Shown piece after piece: positions 11,661 to 58,400 of a DNA stretch of 64,000 bases. The number at the start of each line of letters is the position of its first letter. Positions within the stretch are counted from its first letter, which is position 1. The notes under the pieces are model-generated. The model searched no databases. It was not told the DNA's origin and saw only the letters and a program-made list of their open reading frames with translations. The stretch comes from Anas platyrhynchos (Eukaryota > Chordata > Aves > Anseriformes > Anatidae). The stretch is from contig NC_092605.1 of NCBI RefSeq assembly GCF_047663525.1, positions 6,510,001 to 6,574,000 on the forward strand. Direction: 5' to 3'. The translations under genes and the position numbers were made by a program.

Positions 11661-11825
11661 AGTGCCTTTTGCCTCTGCTCCGCCTCCCAGGGCTGCGTTT
11701 ATACAGGGATGTGGCTTGTGGTGTGCCATCCCCCGCCCTGCACACTTCATTCTGTCACACCCTAGTGGGACAGAGCCAGCATCAGGCCACCAGGCGTGGC
11801 TTTGGTGAAAACGAAACTTAACGGG
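11660..11825 (-). promoter_or_regulatory. Candidate interferon-inducible promoter: ISRE plus TATA box
   Basis: The plus strand carries GAAAACGAAACT at 11807-11818, a perfect match to the ISRE core GAAANNGAAACT bound by ISGF3/IRF factors. About 100 bp nearer the gene, TTTATA at 11698-11703 reads TATAAA on the minus strand, placing a start near 11670, with a GC-box-like CTCCGCCTCCC between that start and the TATA. The spacing is typical of interferon-stimulated genes and the orientation fits the SAMD9-like gene. The link to that gene is inference. Confidence 0.5.
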
Positions 11826-12471
11826 GAATAGAAACTTGGGGTGTGGGGGAGGGGAGGCACTGCCCTGGCCAGTGGGCTCATGCTCCCCCCAGTGATAAAG
11901 AGCACCTGGGGGAGGCAAGTTGCTGCTGCAGGGCCCACCACCGTGCCACCTGTGTGCATTGTACCTGTGGAATGGGGTGTGTGGGGGATGTCCTGTCCCA
12001 GCCCCTCCTGCCCCTGGCCCCAAAATTCAAGAGCTGCTCAGCAAGACAGCTCCACACACCTTTTGGCAGCAGAGCGGGACAGAGGGCAGTGCAGGGGGAG
12101 CCACACTTTTCAAGCTCTGCTACCAGTAAAGTAAAGTCAGGCTGAGAATAGGTTTCCAGGTTTCCCACTTACCTACAGCTTTCCCCCAGCCCTATTTGCT
12201 TGAGCATGCAGGACCAACCCAGAGAGCTGCGGGATGGCTTGCAGATTGCAGAGGCTTACCTTGCAGAGCAATGTGGGAACCAGGCTGCTTGCAGTGCTGT
12301 TTCCAAATCCTGTCCGCAGGGAAAGTGTGTCTATGGGGAGGGGGGGGAGGAAGGTGCAACAGCTGCAGTGCTAAGCCCTGCTTGCTGAGCCTTGTCTTCC
12401 ACACTGTTCTTGTGGGTTTCTTCTAGAGGTATCTTAACTCTCTCTGTCAAAAAAAAAAGGAAGTAGTTTAT

Positions 12472-12502
<31 letters not shown>

Positions 12503-13350
12503 CACTTTAATGCTCCACCCCTTCCTGGCAGTACTGTAGCAGCACAGCCCTGCCTGTAGCTTCAGCAGCTCTGCCTCCTGCAAGCATTATCTGGTGAGGT
12601 GCGCACCCAAGTGATGGGCAGCATCATGCCAAAGCAGGGTAATCAAAGTGCTTGGGTGGGGTATGGTGAGTGGTATATAGTTTAATTATGTAGATGTCCC
12701 CTTCCCACCTGTCTATATCATGTTTGTTTATGCCCCCTTCCCCCCCCCCCCTTCACCAAAGTAGCCACCATTCGCTCATCCCTCTAACTCTGGGGCAGAG
12801 CTGCTGGGCTGAGTCACACTCCAGCAGACAGATTTTGTACGTAGCTTTTTCCTGTAAATCACATGGTTTTCTTTCAGCTTAGTTTCACATAAATTTTATT
12901 TTTAGTTACAAGAACCTCAGTACTGTACAGCAGTAATTTTTTTTGCAGTCACTCCAGCTGTTTGAGCTTACGTGTTCACCTGTCTTAGCCACCACCAGGT
13001 AGGTGCCTTTTGCCTGGGGACTGTTAGGGCAACTAAGTGAGGGTCCTGGGCCTTAAGGGAGGCTCACTGCTTGCTCCCCAGCCTCCCTCCCCCCATAACT
13101 TCTGCCATCAGAATTTTAGCCTTGAACAACAGGAAGCGAGTGCTTGGAGCAGGTCCTGAGCAGTGCGTGCCCTGTCTGTTGCAGGCGGGGTGTGGCTGCT
13201 GCAGGCCTGGGGTTCGTGTGGCCTTGCCCACCCCCCCTTCTCCAGCCCCTGTTCTGAAACCTGGGTTACTCCACACAGATCAGTAGGCCTGCTGATTTCC
13301 CCAGGCACGTGCAGTCATGAAAAGAAATTCTAGTTGTTGGTTTGTTTGTT
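11826..13350. other. Spacer between ERN1 3' end and the SAMD9-like promoter
   Basis: GC-richer sequence with many overlapping short open frames on both strands (for example 11841-12145 plus and 11646-12023 minus). Their overlap in every frame points to low stop-codon density rather than genes. A run of 29 A lies at 12474-12502. TTTATT at 12895-12900 (AATAAA, minus) could be an alternative distal ERN1 poly(A) signal. Confidence 0.5.
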
Positions 13351-14915
13351 TTTTAATCTGAGTACAAGTCTTTATTTAGTAGAATTATAAAAGAACTTTA
13401 CATGAGAAATACAAAAATATGAAATAGTCTTTGAATCTTCTTAGGTAAAAACTACCCTTTTTTTCAAGCTTTAGAAACATGTAACTTGCACAGTTGGTGT
13501 CTTACATAAATTGCTTTTATACTTTGTAAAACTAGGAAAAACCTTCCAGTGAAGTTGCTCCAGAAAATTAGCTATATGTACCCAATCATACATATAACGG
13601 TCCATAACTTATTAGTTAACAAAACAATGGCACAGTCAGACAAATGAGCTTGTCCACTTTGTAGTTTCCCCTTTAACAAATTCCAGTGAAAGATGCAGTA
13701 TCACTTTTCCAGTTGTTGTAATATGATTAAATAGAAACACAAATGATTAAGAAAGATTTGGCATGCTTTATACTTGTACCACCTTGATTTGATACTACTT
13801 TGTAGTAAAAATTAAATAAATATAAATATGTTAAATAAATACATTGTAAAAGAACACCCTCACTTCTATCATCAGAGTTCACCATTTCATCCTTTGCACG
13901 TACTTAATGCTTTGTCACAGCTTTTGGGCCAATGAAAAGAAATACTGCATCTTTTTTAAAAATGGTCTCCTGTGGACATAATTATCCATCTGTACAAATA
14001 GAAAATGAGGTTCTTCTACAGCTTTCATCCTCCAATTAAAACACTATAGAATGTTCACTGTTCTGTACATCTTCCATTGCTTCTGATTCAGTTTTTTTTT
14101 TCCCTCAGGATTCATCTTACCTCTGGCTCTGCACCTTGCAACCTTTCTCTGTAAGAAAGGAACACTTGCAGTAGATAAATCATTAGCCTCTCCCCAGCTA
14201 AGTTACTTGTTTAGCTCTTTTCTGATACTGTGATTTTTTTTTTAAGTCAAGTACTGTTCAAGCTCCTGTGAATACTGGTTGATAATTAAATGAGGTTTAT
14301 TTTCAAAGTAGGTAAACCTTCAACTTTTTTCAAGTCAATATTGGTTTCAGACCTTCACTGTATCTGCTCATGTAGGAGGGACTAATTTTCCAGGGTAGTT
14401 AGGAATTAAATGGTAGTCTTTTTATAGGTTTTGGATAATTAAAAATTATTCCCTTTACAATCACTGTGGCATGCCCAATGCAGAATGTGGCAGTAGTGCA
14501 ATGGTAGGTTCTGATGATTTGCTACAACTAAAAGGCTCCTTTTGCAGATCCCAGCCCCTAATAATTATGATATCAATCACTGTGTTTTGATTCTTTGCAG
14601 TAAAACAGAAGTTATAAAATCAAGTACGGTATAGGGATAGTGGATGATGGTTATACCCATCTTTTGCGCTCCTTTTTCACTGCCTGAAGACCCTTCTTGG
14701 GTAATTCCATCACCAGGGTTCATTGCTTTTGGAGCATCTTACTATCTCCTGATCCAGTGCAGGCAGAGTACAAGGCACTTTTTGGATGCTTGGTTTCCTC
14801 AAAGAGAAAGAATTCAGCTCTTTGAATTCCCTTTTCCCTGCTAAAGGTAGGCCTGTTTCACAGCCTTGTGCTTGGAATGTTGGTCCCAGATTAAGAAAGC
14901 TCCATCTCTCTCCTC
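13350..14915 (-). other. ERN1: ERN1 3' untranslated region
   Basis: Non-coding sequence between the ERN1 stop (14918-14916) and the probable poly(A) site. On the transcript strand 13811-13845 contains repeated AUUUA pentamers including UAUUUAUUUA, an AU-rich element of the type bound by mRNA-decay and stability factors. No intron or coding exon is evident. Confidence 0.65.
13371..13376 (-). terminator. ERN1: Probable ERN1 poly(A) signal
   Basis: TTTATT on plus is AATAAA on minus, about 1.54 kb past the ERN1 stop. The AT-rich sequence from the stop to here looks like 3' UTR, and composition changes to GC-rich just beyond. Cleavage would fall near 13350. The alternative signal at 12895-12900 would extend the UTR by about 480 nt. 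Confidence 0.6.
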
Positions 14916-50605
<35,690 letters not shown>

Positions 50606-50880
50606 GGCTGCCACCCGCGGGGGCTCCGGGCCGCCCGGCGGCTCCCCCCGCACCGCACCGCGCCGCCTCCTGCCGGCCTCCCCGGCGCTCCCCGCACGGC
50701 GGGGCGGAGCCGCCCGGCCCCGAGCCCCGACGTCAGGCCCGGCCCCGCGGTTTGGCGTGCTCCCAGCCCGGCCCTGCCGCCGGCCAGCGAAGAGCCAGGG
50801 GGAAAGCGCTCGCCTGCCCCCCTCGGCACTGCGGGGTGCTAAGTGCGGGGAGGAGGGAGGCTCGCCCCCACCTCGGGTAA

Positions 50881-51800
50881 TTGCCCCCTTGGTTTTAGCA
50901 TTTTCGGAGCTATATCAAGAGCTATGACAAATTTATTTTGCATGGCCCTTGATAAAGTCACGTTGAGCCTGTTATGCCCGCTAATGCCTTAAATAAATGC
51001 AAAATCAACGTGCCCCTCTGAGCCATTAACGAGGTCCAAGTTCCTCTGCACAGATAAACAAATGCCGAACCAAATGGAAGAGGCTCGGAAAAGAAAAAAA
51101 AAAAGAGTAAATGTACACCGCTTGGCAAAGACCTAGCTTTCAGGCGTCTATTTATATAACAAAGCCACTTTGTCCTTGTTACGCGCTGTTTGCTTTTTAA
51201 TACTGATATCATTAGCGGAGCTGCAGAGCACACCGTGTCCTCAGTGTGCAATATGTACCCAACAGATCGGCCCTGGCAGCTCCCTCCTTTCATAAGCATG
51301 CCTTTGACTGTAAGGAGACACAATTACGATCTAACACACAAATCTGAATACATAAAACCATCCTGGAGCTATGGAAATGCCACCTCTGGCACCGACAGGT
51401 TCCTTCAGGGCGCTTCGAGCACTCGGTGTGAGCACGGAGTGCAGCCACGCGCTGCTGGGCCCCGCTGCCCCCTCCCCAAATTGCAGCGCTGCCCGGCCAG
51501 TTTAGCCATTTTTACCTCTTCACACGGGATTTTATTGGCTTTAAGCTGCCTTTCGTGTCGTGGTACATTAAAAAAGGGCTGTTTTTTCCCTCAGCACTGC
51601 TCCCCGCCGGGCGCCTCTCCTCAGGAGCTGAGGAACCGCCGCCCAGGCCCGAGCGGGGACCACGCGCTGGCACTTTGAAACGCTATTTCTTAACAATACC
51701 GAAGGGTTACGGCAGAGCGCTGCAGAGCCGTGTAAATTAGACAGTACCGTTCTCCCTCAGCGGCACCAAAAGGCGGGCGGAGCCCCCTCAAAACCTCCCC
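50881..51800. other. Intergenic region between ERN1 and SNHG25-like promoters
   Basis: About 0.9 kb separating two divergently oriented promoters. The first half is AT-rich; from about 51380 it becomes GC-rich as the second CpG island begins. No exon or RNA gene seen. Overlapping short frames here are artefacts of composition. Confidence 0.6.
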
Positions 51801-51809
51801 TCACGCCCC

Positions 51810-51929
51810 CTCCGCCATCTTCGCCCGGCCGGTCCCGCCCCGCGCTGAGCCTCCTACTGGGCGGGGCGAGGCGAGGCGGGGCGCGGAGCGGCTCCGCTCT
51901 ATAAAGGGCAGCGCCGGGGAGGGTCGGGC
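51810..51929 (+). promoter_or_regulatory. SNHG25-like promoter: YY1-type site, GC boxes, TATA box
   Basis: CGCCATCTT at 51813-51821 matches the YY1 core, GGGCGGGGC-type GC boxes follow around 51861-51882, and TATAAA sits at 51900-51905. A start at about 51929-51930 is 29 bp downstream of the TATA and opens with CCTTTCTG, a 5'TOP-type pyrimidine start. TOP starts are usual for snoRNA host genes. Confidence 0.8.
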
Positions 51930-52003
51930 CTTTCTGTCAGCACGGAGGTGCAGGGTGAGTCTTATCCGTGGTCGGCGAGGGGACGGTGTGTGGGTGGGGT
52001 GTC

Positions 52004-52075
52004 GGGCTGCGGTGATGTCTCTTAACGCGTGTTAGACTGCTGATAACCGTGAAGTAAACCTACAGCTGAGCGCCC
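52004..52075 (+). ncRNA. SNORD104: SNORD104 C/D-box snoRNA
   Basis: Box C GTGATGT (52012-52018), D' CTGA (52040-52043), C' GTGAAGT (52049-52055), box D CTGA (52066-52069), closed by a GGGC/GCCC stem (52004-52007 with 52072-52075). The guide before D' reads CGCGTGTTAGACTG, complementary to the 28S rRNA segment AGTCTAACACG. The fifth base upstream of D' is G (52035), so it faces a C, in agreement with the reported human target C1327. The guide is the same as in human SNORD104 as I remember it. Box C ends in T rather than the consensus A. Confidence 0.93.
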
Positions 52076-52203
52076 GGGGATGCCGCGCACCCCGCGGGGC
52101 GGCTGCCACACGCGGTGTCCCTAACCTCCGCTCTTCGTTCCGTGTCTTTCTGCAGGGGCCGTGCGGCGACCGGGCGAGCAAAGCTGCGGGGAGCGGCCGG
52201 GCG

Positions 52204-52209
52204 AATAAA
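52204..52209 (+). terminator. SNHG25: SNHG25-like poly(A) signal
   Basis: Canonical AATAAA, 48 nt into exon 2, followed by a GT-rich downstream element (TGTGTCCGTCTGGTTCTTGT). Confidence 0.8.
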
Positions 52210-52379
52210 ACTGCGTGTGCTCCACCACTGTGTCCGTCTGGTTCTTGTCCGCGTCCGTCCTTTTCCCCGCACTGCCTTTGAGCCGGCGGGGCGCCCTGCC
52301 CGCGGCGCCGCCGGCCAAGCAGCGGTGCCAGAGCGAGCCCCTTGTTGATAACTGGTGCTGCTCGGCACGGCCCGGGCGG

Positions 52380-52440
52380 CGCTTTTAAAAGCAAGGTACA
52401 GGGCGAGGGCGCGCGGCCGCACAAAATGGCGGCGCGGCCT
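52380..52440. promoter_or_regulatory. Second YY1-type element in the CpG island
   Basis: CAAAATGGCGGC at 52422-52433 is a strong consensus YY1 site, preceded by a TATA-like CTTTTAAAAG at 52382-52391. It lies past the SNHG25-like poly(A) site, so it may mark a separate transcription start or an enhancer. No exon is recognised downstream. Confidence 0.45.
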
Positions 52441-52559
52441 GAGGGGAGGGAGCGGGAACCGCGCAGCGCTGCCCTCAAAGGGGAGCTGGGTTCTCAGGTT
52501 CTAGAACCGTGTTCTGTACGACATACGCCGTTCCAGAGCCCTGCACAACTCCTTGGGGA

Positions 52560-55283
52560 AGATGCAAGGGTTCACTTGACAGATTTATTTAAAAAAACAA
52601 AAAAACAAACAAAAAAACAACTAAGCAGCAAGAGTCCTAGCCGTCCTTGAAATAAACCCTCTGGGTGAAGGGGAATGATAAAACCAGAGAAATGCACCCA
52701 TCTGTATGCTAACATTTAGCCTTTAGAGCCCTCTTTAAGAAAAAAAATGCAAACTTAAATCTAGTGATATAAGCTGCAGCTAATCCTAGGGCCTCTTTTG
52801 TTTTTTAATAGCTGTGATCTTGACATCTTGGTAACTGAGAATGGAGTTGTGCAAAACCATGGCTGTACATAAAAACAGTGCATCTATACCCACTCTGACA
52901 AGAGCATTGGGATAAAGAATAGTTGCACTGGAACTACTGAAGCTCAGAAAAGTTTTTAAACCTACTATTGAAGGTACTCCTAGTAATTTCAGAATTTTCA
53001 ACACAACATAAAATTTTAAAAGCATGTTTTTAAAGTATATGCTTCACATAAGTACTAACAGTTGAAGTGAATGGCTGGCTCAGCAGAAAATATAGTATAG
53101 ATAAAGGGGAGAAGACTGGGGGAGTCAGACTGTTAAGGCACATTGCATTTCTTCTTCAACTGTATAAAACTTTTTAATCAGAGAATAAATGGTCTGAATC
53201 GTTTAACCCTAAAATCACCATATGCTATCCCATATGACTAAAAAATCTGAAAGTGTTTGTATCACGCTTGTCATTTACCAACTTGCTTTTCTAATTGCAT
53301 TTTTGAAGCAACTTGCAGAAGGTGGCTAAACACTGTAGAAATAAGTTTTAATTGAGTAACTGTTTGACATGAGATAGATTTATTTAATAAAACAAAGCAA
53401 GCAGATTGTAGTTACCCACAGTTTATGAAGTGCAATATGACAATTTTGTGTAATAATCTAAATCTGTTTACACATTAGTGCATCTAGTCCTTTGACTTTA
53501 GTTATTGCACATAAAAATTAAATCATATAAAAGACCTGCGTACAAGACATGCAGACTTCATGAAAGGCAAATAATGCCTACATAATCAGAGCAAAACCCA
53601 GAATATACACAGCCTGGAATGGTCAAGGAGGAGTTCAGGTAACAAATATACTAATATTTCAATTAAAGGTAACCAAAATAGGTGTTCAAATATAGAATTA
53701 ATTTTAAATATATTAAATGCTAGTTTTATGTTTCAGGCAAGGTGCTGTTTAAAAAACCTTCAATATAATAGCTTCATTTAGAGATGGTAAATCATCAAGT
53801 TACACGTGGAAATTTTGATTTACATTAAATGTGACAACACAACGTACAAAAAAGTTCTTAAAAAATTACTTCTAAAAAAAAGCAAATTATGTTATAAAAG
53901 GAGAGCCAAAACTCACCTTCTTTGTAAACTAAAATGTTTTCTGACATCCATGAACTGTTGGCAACACTGAGTATCAGAAAAATATTACATGTGTTAAGTA
54001 GTGGATATGTAGTGTTCAAATATTGAATTTACTGCATACATTTACTCATGAATCATCAGATAGAAATCAAAGGCAGTTTCCCATCCCCCCTTAGTTTTGG
54101 CCATTAATTAGCACAAACCGTCTTTAATTATATCATGATCAGCTTGAATAACTGCAATACTTGAATTCCTATTTCACAAAGTCAAAAAAAATGCACAGGG
54201 GTCAAAATCTTTCCATTACAGCTGCTTTCACAAACACCTGGCAATTTGATGCCTGGAGCTGCACAGCTGTAATGTGAGAATTTGGTCCCATGCTCTTTGC
54301 ATGTAAACACAGTGCAATGGAAAGAGTCACAGCAACAAACTCTCCTATAAGAAAAAAACTTAGTGTGTTTCATTGTAGCAAGAGGCTCTATACACAGTAG
54401 GGTAACTAAGTACTTCTGGTAATGTGCAGTATTAGACATTTTGTGTGTGTGTGCTCATGTCTTTATAAACATTCAGAATTAATCATGAACCAAGGTGATT
54501 GTACCTCACTATAAGGCGGCTTGCTATAGTTTGGTCTCATGGCTTTACCAACTTTTTTCTCATCATTTACAAAAGACAGTCCTACCTTCACTGATAGTTG
54601 TGTGTGTGTGTTTTATGGCTAGTTGCTTCCCCAAAAAAAGCACAAGTTCTATATGAAAAAAGTAATATGTATATACCACACTGAATCACAATATTACCTA
54701 TACATCCAATTTACATTCTTTTATCCTGAAAGCATTTTATATTTCGATTGCTTGACACAAGCTATTGACTGCAGAAGTGAAAGAACATAAAACAGTTCAT
54801 TCTACACCTCCAACTGCCTGAGAAAGAAAAATATTCTTCCAGTTTTTTTAATAAATTCCTTATTTAGGACTTTTTCAATTTGGCACGCAGTTCCTTTGCT
54901 GCCAAACAACCTTTCAATGTTTTAATGCATACTAACATAGCATGAAAACAAGCTAACAAAAGCTGTGTCAACAAGCTCCTTCCTTGATCTGTTATAGTTA
55001 GGTTCTCCCTCCCTCCCCCAAAGAACAGGTCATCTTAGCCTCTGAGTTAAAATCCTGATGGTAGCCAGTGCAAAAATAAATCAATTGCTTAATGGAATGA
55101 CACTTCATGTAGCTGAAGTACACAGGAACAATAACCAGGCAAATGAGCACAAAGGTATGGTTCTAGGCAGTCCTTGGGAGGGGGAAAAAAAGTGGCACAA
55201 ATTGAGGATGAGAACTACAGCACAGTTTATAAAACCATGAGAATAACGTCTATAATACTGTAAACTGCAAGAGTCTTCACATG
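52560..55283 (-). other. TEX2: TEX2 3' untranslated region
   Basis: AT-rich non-coding sequence after the TEX2 stop. Candidate poly(A) signals on the minus strand are at 53379-53384 (UTR about 1.9 kb) and 52584-52589 (about 2.7 kb). The distal one would bring the TEX2 end within about 350 nt of the convergent SNHG25-like end. A GT repeat lies at about 54441-54452. No other gene is seen. Confidence 0.6.
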
Positions 55284-55406
55284 TTATGGTTGATCAGGGG
55301 CCTCCGTGATCAGATCTTTAGTAGGGTATGTAGAGGAGCGGGGATCCATGGCTGAGTGCATTAAAGGAATATAAACATCATCCATGTTTGGCATGACAAA
55401 GATTTT
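55284..55406 (-). CDS. TEX2: TEX2 last coding exon
   Basis: Encodes KIFVMPNMDDVYIPLMHSAM then DPRSSTYPTKDLITEAPDQP and the stop TAA at 55286-55284. Acceptor TTTTCCACAG. The tail ends in DQP like the human protein as I recall it. Confidence 0.95.
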   Translation of the reverse strand, partial: KIFVMPNMDDVYIPLMHSAMDPRSSTYPTKDLITEAPDQP

Positions 55407-58400
55407 CTGTGGAAAAGAGGCAATTAAATCAAGTTACATTTCATATGCCACTTGAAAACTTGTTTTTCTGCTTTTAGTTTTAAAAGAATTCCAGATACAT
55501 ACTTTCCTCAAGTTCAGTGTTGTTTGAGTCAATGCCCATATTAGAGCCCTACAGCGTCTACTAACTGCAGCCGTTTAGTTGTGTTACAGTTGCAGACGAA
55601 GCTCAGAAATAACTAAGATCTCTGCACTTCCCATTAAATAAGAGTAACATGACAGGAAAAATACCCACTCTACTGCTTTCTCAGCTCTCATACATCAAAT
55701 TATTTCTAATTAAAAAAACAGCTTTGATTTCACGTCAACTGTATAGGAATGAAGCTGGTTAGTTAACTGTTTTTATGCCCTAAAAGTACTTGCAAATTCA
55801 GAGATTTCTTGTTTTGTTTTTACAGGTGGTATTACAATCACTCGTTTTATTTTATTTTAAAGGAATTTGTACAGGGAGACCTTAGTGCTTCATACGTTCT
55901 TAATTTCAGACAACAGTTTAACCCTCTTCCATCTAAGAACTCCTAGGACCATGCTTTTGTTTAAATACTACTCATTCTGACATACCATCTATTTCATGGA
56001 AATAGCATTTTCAGATTAAAATCATCGTGCAAGTGCTAAACCAGATTTCCATCCAGGCCTATCTATACATGGTCTAAGGACTACCCCAGGAATCAGTTTC
56101 AGATGAATTTTTAACATGCATACCACTGAACAGGAGCAATGGACAATGCTCGTTAGTCATGAGTTAAATTGGGGATATGCAAAAAATGTAACAACCCACC
56201 AAAATTATCATTAAGTAAAAATGCTGTTAAGGAAACGTACCTGAAACTCTTGTTCCAGTTTCCTCTCTATCCAGTCAGTCACATGAACCAGAGTCACTTC
56301 TCTTTCACCAAGTTTTGGCCGAGCTTTTAACTCCAGGTAGGGAGGTCTTCGAAAGCCATACCTTAAGAGAGCACACAGGACAGGTTTTATTACGAACACT
56401 CCAATGAGGCATATACCTGTGTTATCTATCAATATCCCATTAATAGTAACCCATGCCTCATTTACAACTAGATTGTATTGTACCTCTTCCAGAACCCATT
56501 TCAGCTGCATTTTACCATTAAGTAGCACACCTGAAACACTGCACAGCTCTTACAGTAAGTTCCTCTTACCATATTCTGTCAGTAGGTGGAGGTGGAATGT
56601 TAATTACTAGCATTCCTCTGCACTCTTGTACTTCAACTGTTAGCAGCAATGGAGTATTAGAGACCTCTTCAATTTTCTTCTTTATAAACTCAGTCTCTGT
56701 TGCTTTTTGAAAGTATTTTGACTTGGTAATTTTGTCCACAATTCTCATAATCTTACTTGTCCGATGTCCTCCAACATACCTTTGATAGAGAATACAAAAA
56801 GTATATCAAGGTACTTTTATTAAACCTATTATTTGCTAGAGTCCTAAGGAATTCTTCTTAAGTCACTGGAGTTTTGGAATTTTTATATCGAAACACTGGC
56901 GCATATTCAAATGTCCAAGCAGCACCTCCCAGTGCCCACATACAGAGGCATCACTCCACCAGCTACAATTTTCTGGCAGAAATTCTGAGCATTCTTCTTT
57001 CCCAGATAGTATTGGAAAAAAAAAAAAGCAAAAAAAAAAGCATTGTTTTTAAATTGCAAATATATCATTTATGCCAGCAAACTGGCATGGGAAGTGACAA
57101 CTTGCCTATAACCATTCTAACAAAATTGTTAGGACAGATGCACTGAGATACATGCACGTATCCTCAGCACAGAAAGCCCAACCATATTGCAAAAATGGTT
57201 AATGATGCCTGCTACTTCTCCTGGCAACAATACCAGGTGAAGGGAATCCTAGTTGTTTTAAAAGTGATGCTTTAAGGACTGAGTATGTCTCTTCTCATAC
57301 CTATCATATCTGAAAAATATACACCATAAGAATAGCATATTTAGTATTATTACACACTATATTATACCTGACTGTCGTTCATAATGTTATATACAGTGAT
57401 AGCTTTGCTAAAGATATTACATCTTCCTATCCTGGAAAAAAAATAAAAAAAATGCTCATACAGCCTTTTACAGAGCTTGCTCCTGAGCACAAGAAACTCC
57501 TCAGCTGATACAAAAGGTGTGAACTCAGATTTCAGATTTTACATTTACATTCAAGTTAACTAGAAAGTAGTTACTCTCCTCAGATTCTATAGTGATAGCA
57601 ATACAGATTTTGGGAAGGTGTTAGGAACTTAATTTTTTTTTTTTTTAATGTGATCTATACATTTTTAAAGATATGAAATGCATCACTGAAATTCATCACA
57701 TAGTTTTCAAAAGGTTTTAGGAGTCAAACTCCAAGAAAACTCCCTGCAACATTTTAAATACAGCACTGAAGCTCTTGTTATATTCACTATAAAGATCACT
57801 GAGATGCATTCAGACATAGGAAGCACTGTGATTATCCAGGACCATTTCAGGCATACTGCAGATTTCTCACTTCATGGCATTATCTAAATCAAATGTAAAA
57901 AAGTGAAGAAAAAAAAAATCAGAACAGTAACCAAAGCAACACCTAACATGGCAAAACTGATTTTAGGAAGTTTTCTTTAGAATTCTTGTGCAGCATCAGA
58001 GGGCAGTATTGCACAGCCCAGATACTCAAAGCCCTTCAAGGAAAAAAAAATAGCAAGAAAGCCAGGCTTGAATAACAGTTGTTTGATACCGTCTTAAGGA
58101 AGAGAACACACTGGAAACAAGGGATCAGCAGGATCAGTATGGGTATAATACTGTACACCAACAGTCTTTCAAGTTCATAAACAAAATTCTATTCTTGGTT
58201 CTGCTACCAAGCAAGACAGGCTGGGGGAATTTCTCTGTAGGTGCTCTGGACCAAGAGTTGTCTCTCTCTGTAATCTAATAGCAAAGCAATCAGGAGGTGT
58301 CAAATGGAGTAGCATACAGTTTATGCTGCAGAAGTGCTGAATTGTGAACAATGCTCCCAGCAAGGCAAACCACACAGCAAGAGTAGCTTTCTTTTCTTTT

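Larger units (their letters stand above)
51930..52225 (+). ncRNA. SNHG25: SNHG25-like small nucleolar RNA host gene, two exons
   Basis: Tiny spliced non-coding gene. Exon 1 is about 51930-51954 (25 nt, 5'TOP start, donor GTGAGT). The intron is 51955-52155 and contains the snoRNA; its acceptor is TCTTTCTGCAG. Exon 2 starts at 52156 and carries AATAAA at 52204-52209, followed by a GT-rich stretch, so cleavage falls near 52225. The mature RNA would be under 100 nt and has no meaningful open frame. Position between ERN1 and TEX2 matches human SNHG25. Its function is to deliver the intronic snoRNA. Confidence 0.85.

Noticed and set aside
11646-12426. Cluster of overlapping 60-125 codon open frames on both strands
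   Set aside because: Open frames occur in nearly every frame of a GC-rich spacer. None has a family signature, splice context or consistent codon use.
50606-50653. Upstream in-frame extension of ERN1 exon 1 starting at 50653
   Set aside because: The codon there is GTG, and the extension would bury the signal sequence. The ATG at 50605 has an ideal Kozak context.
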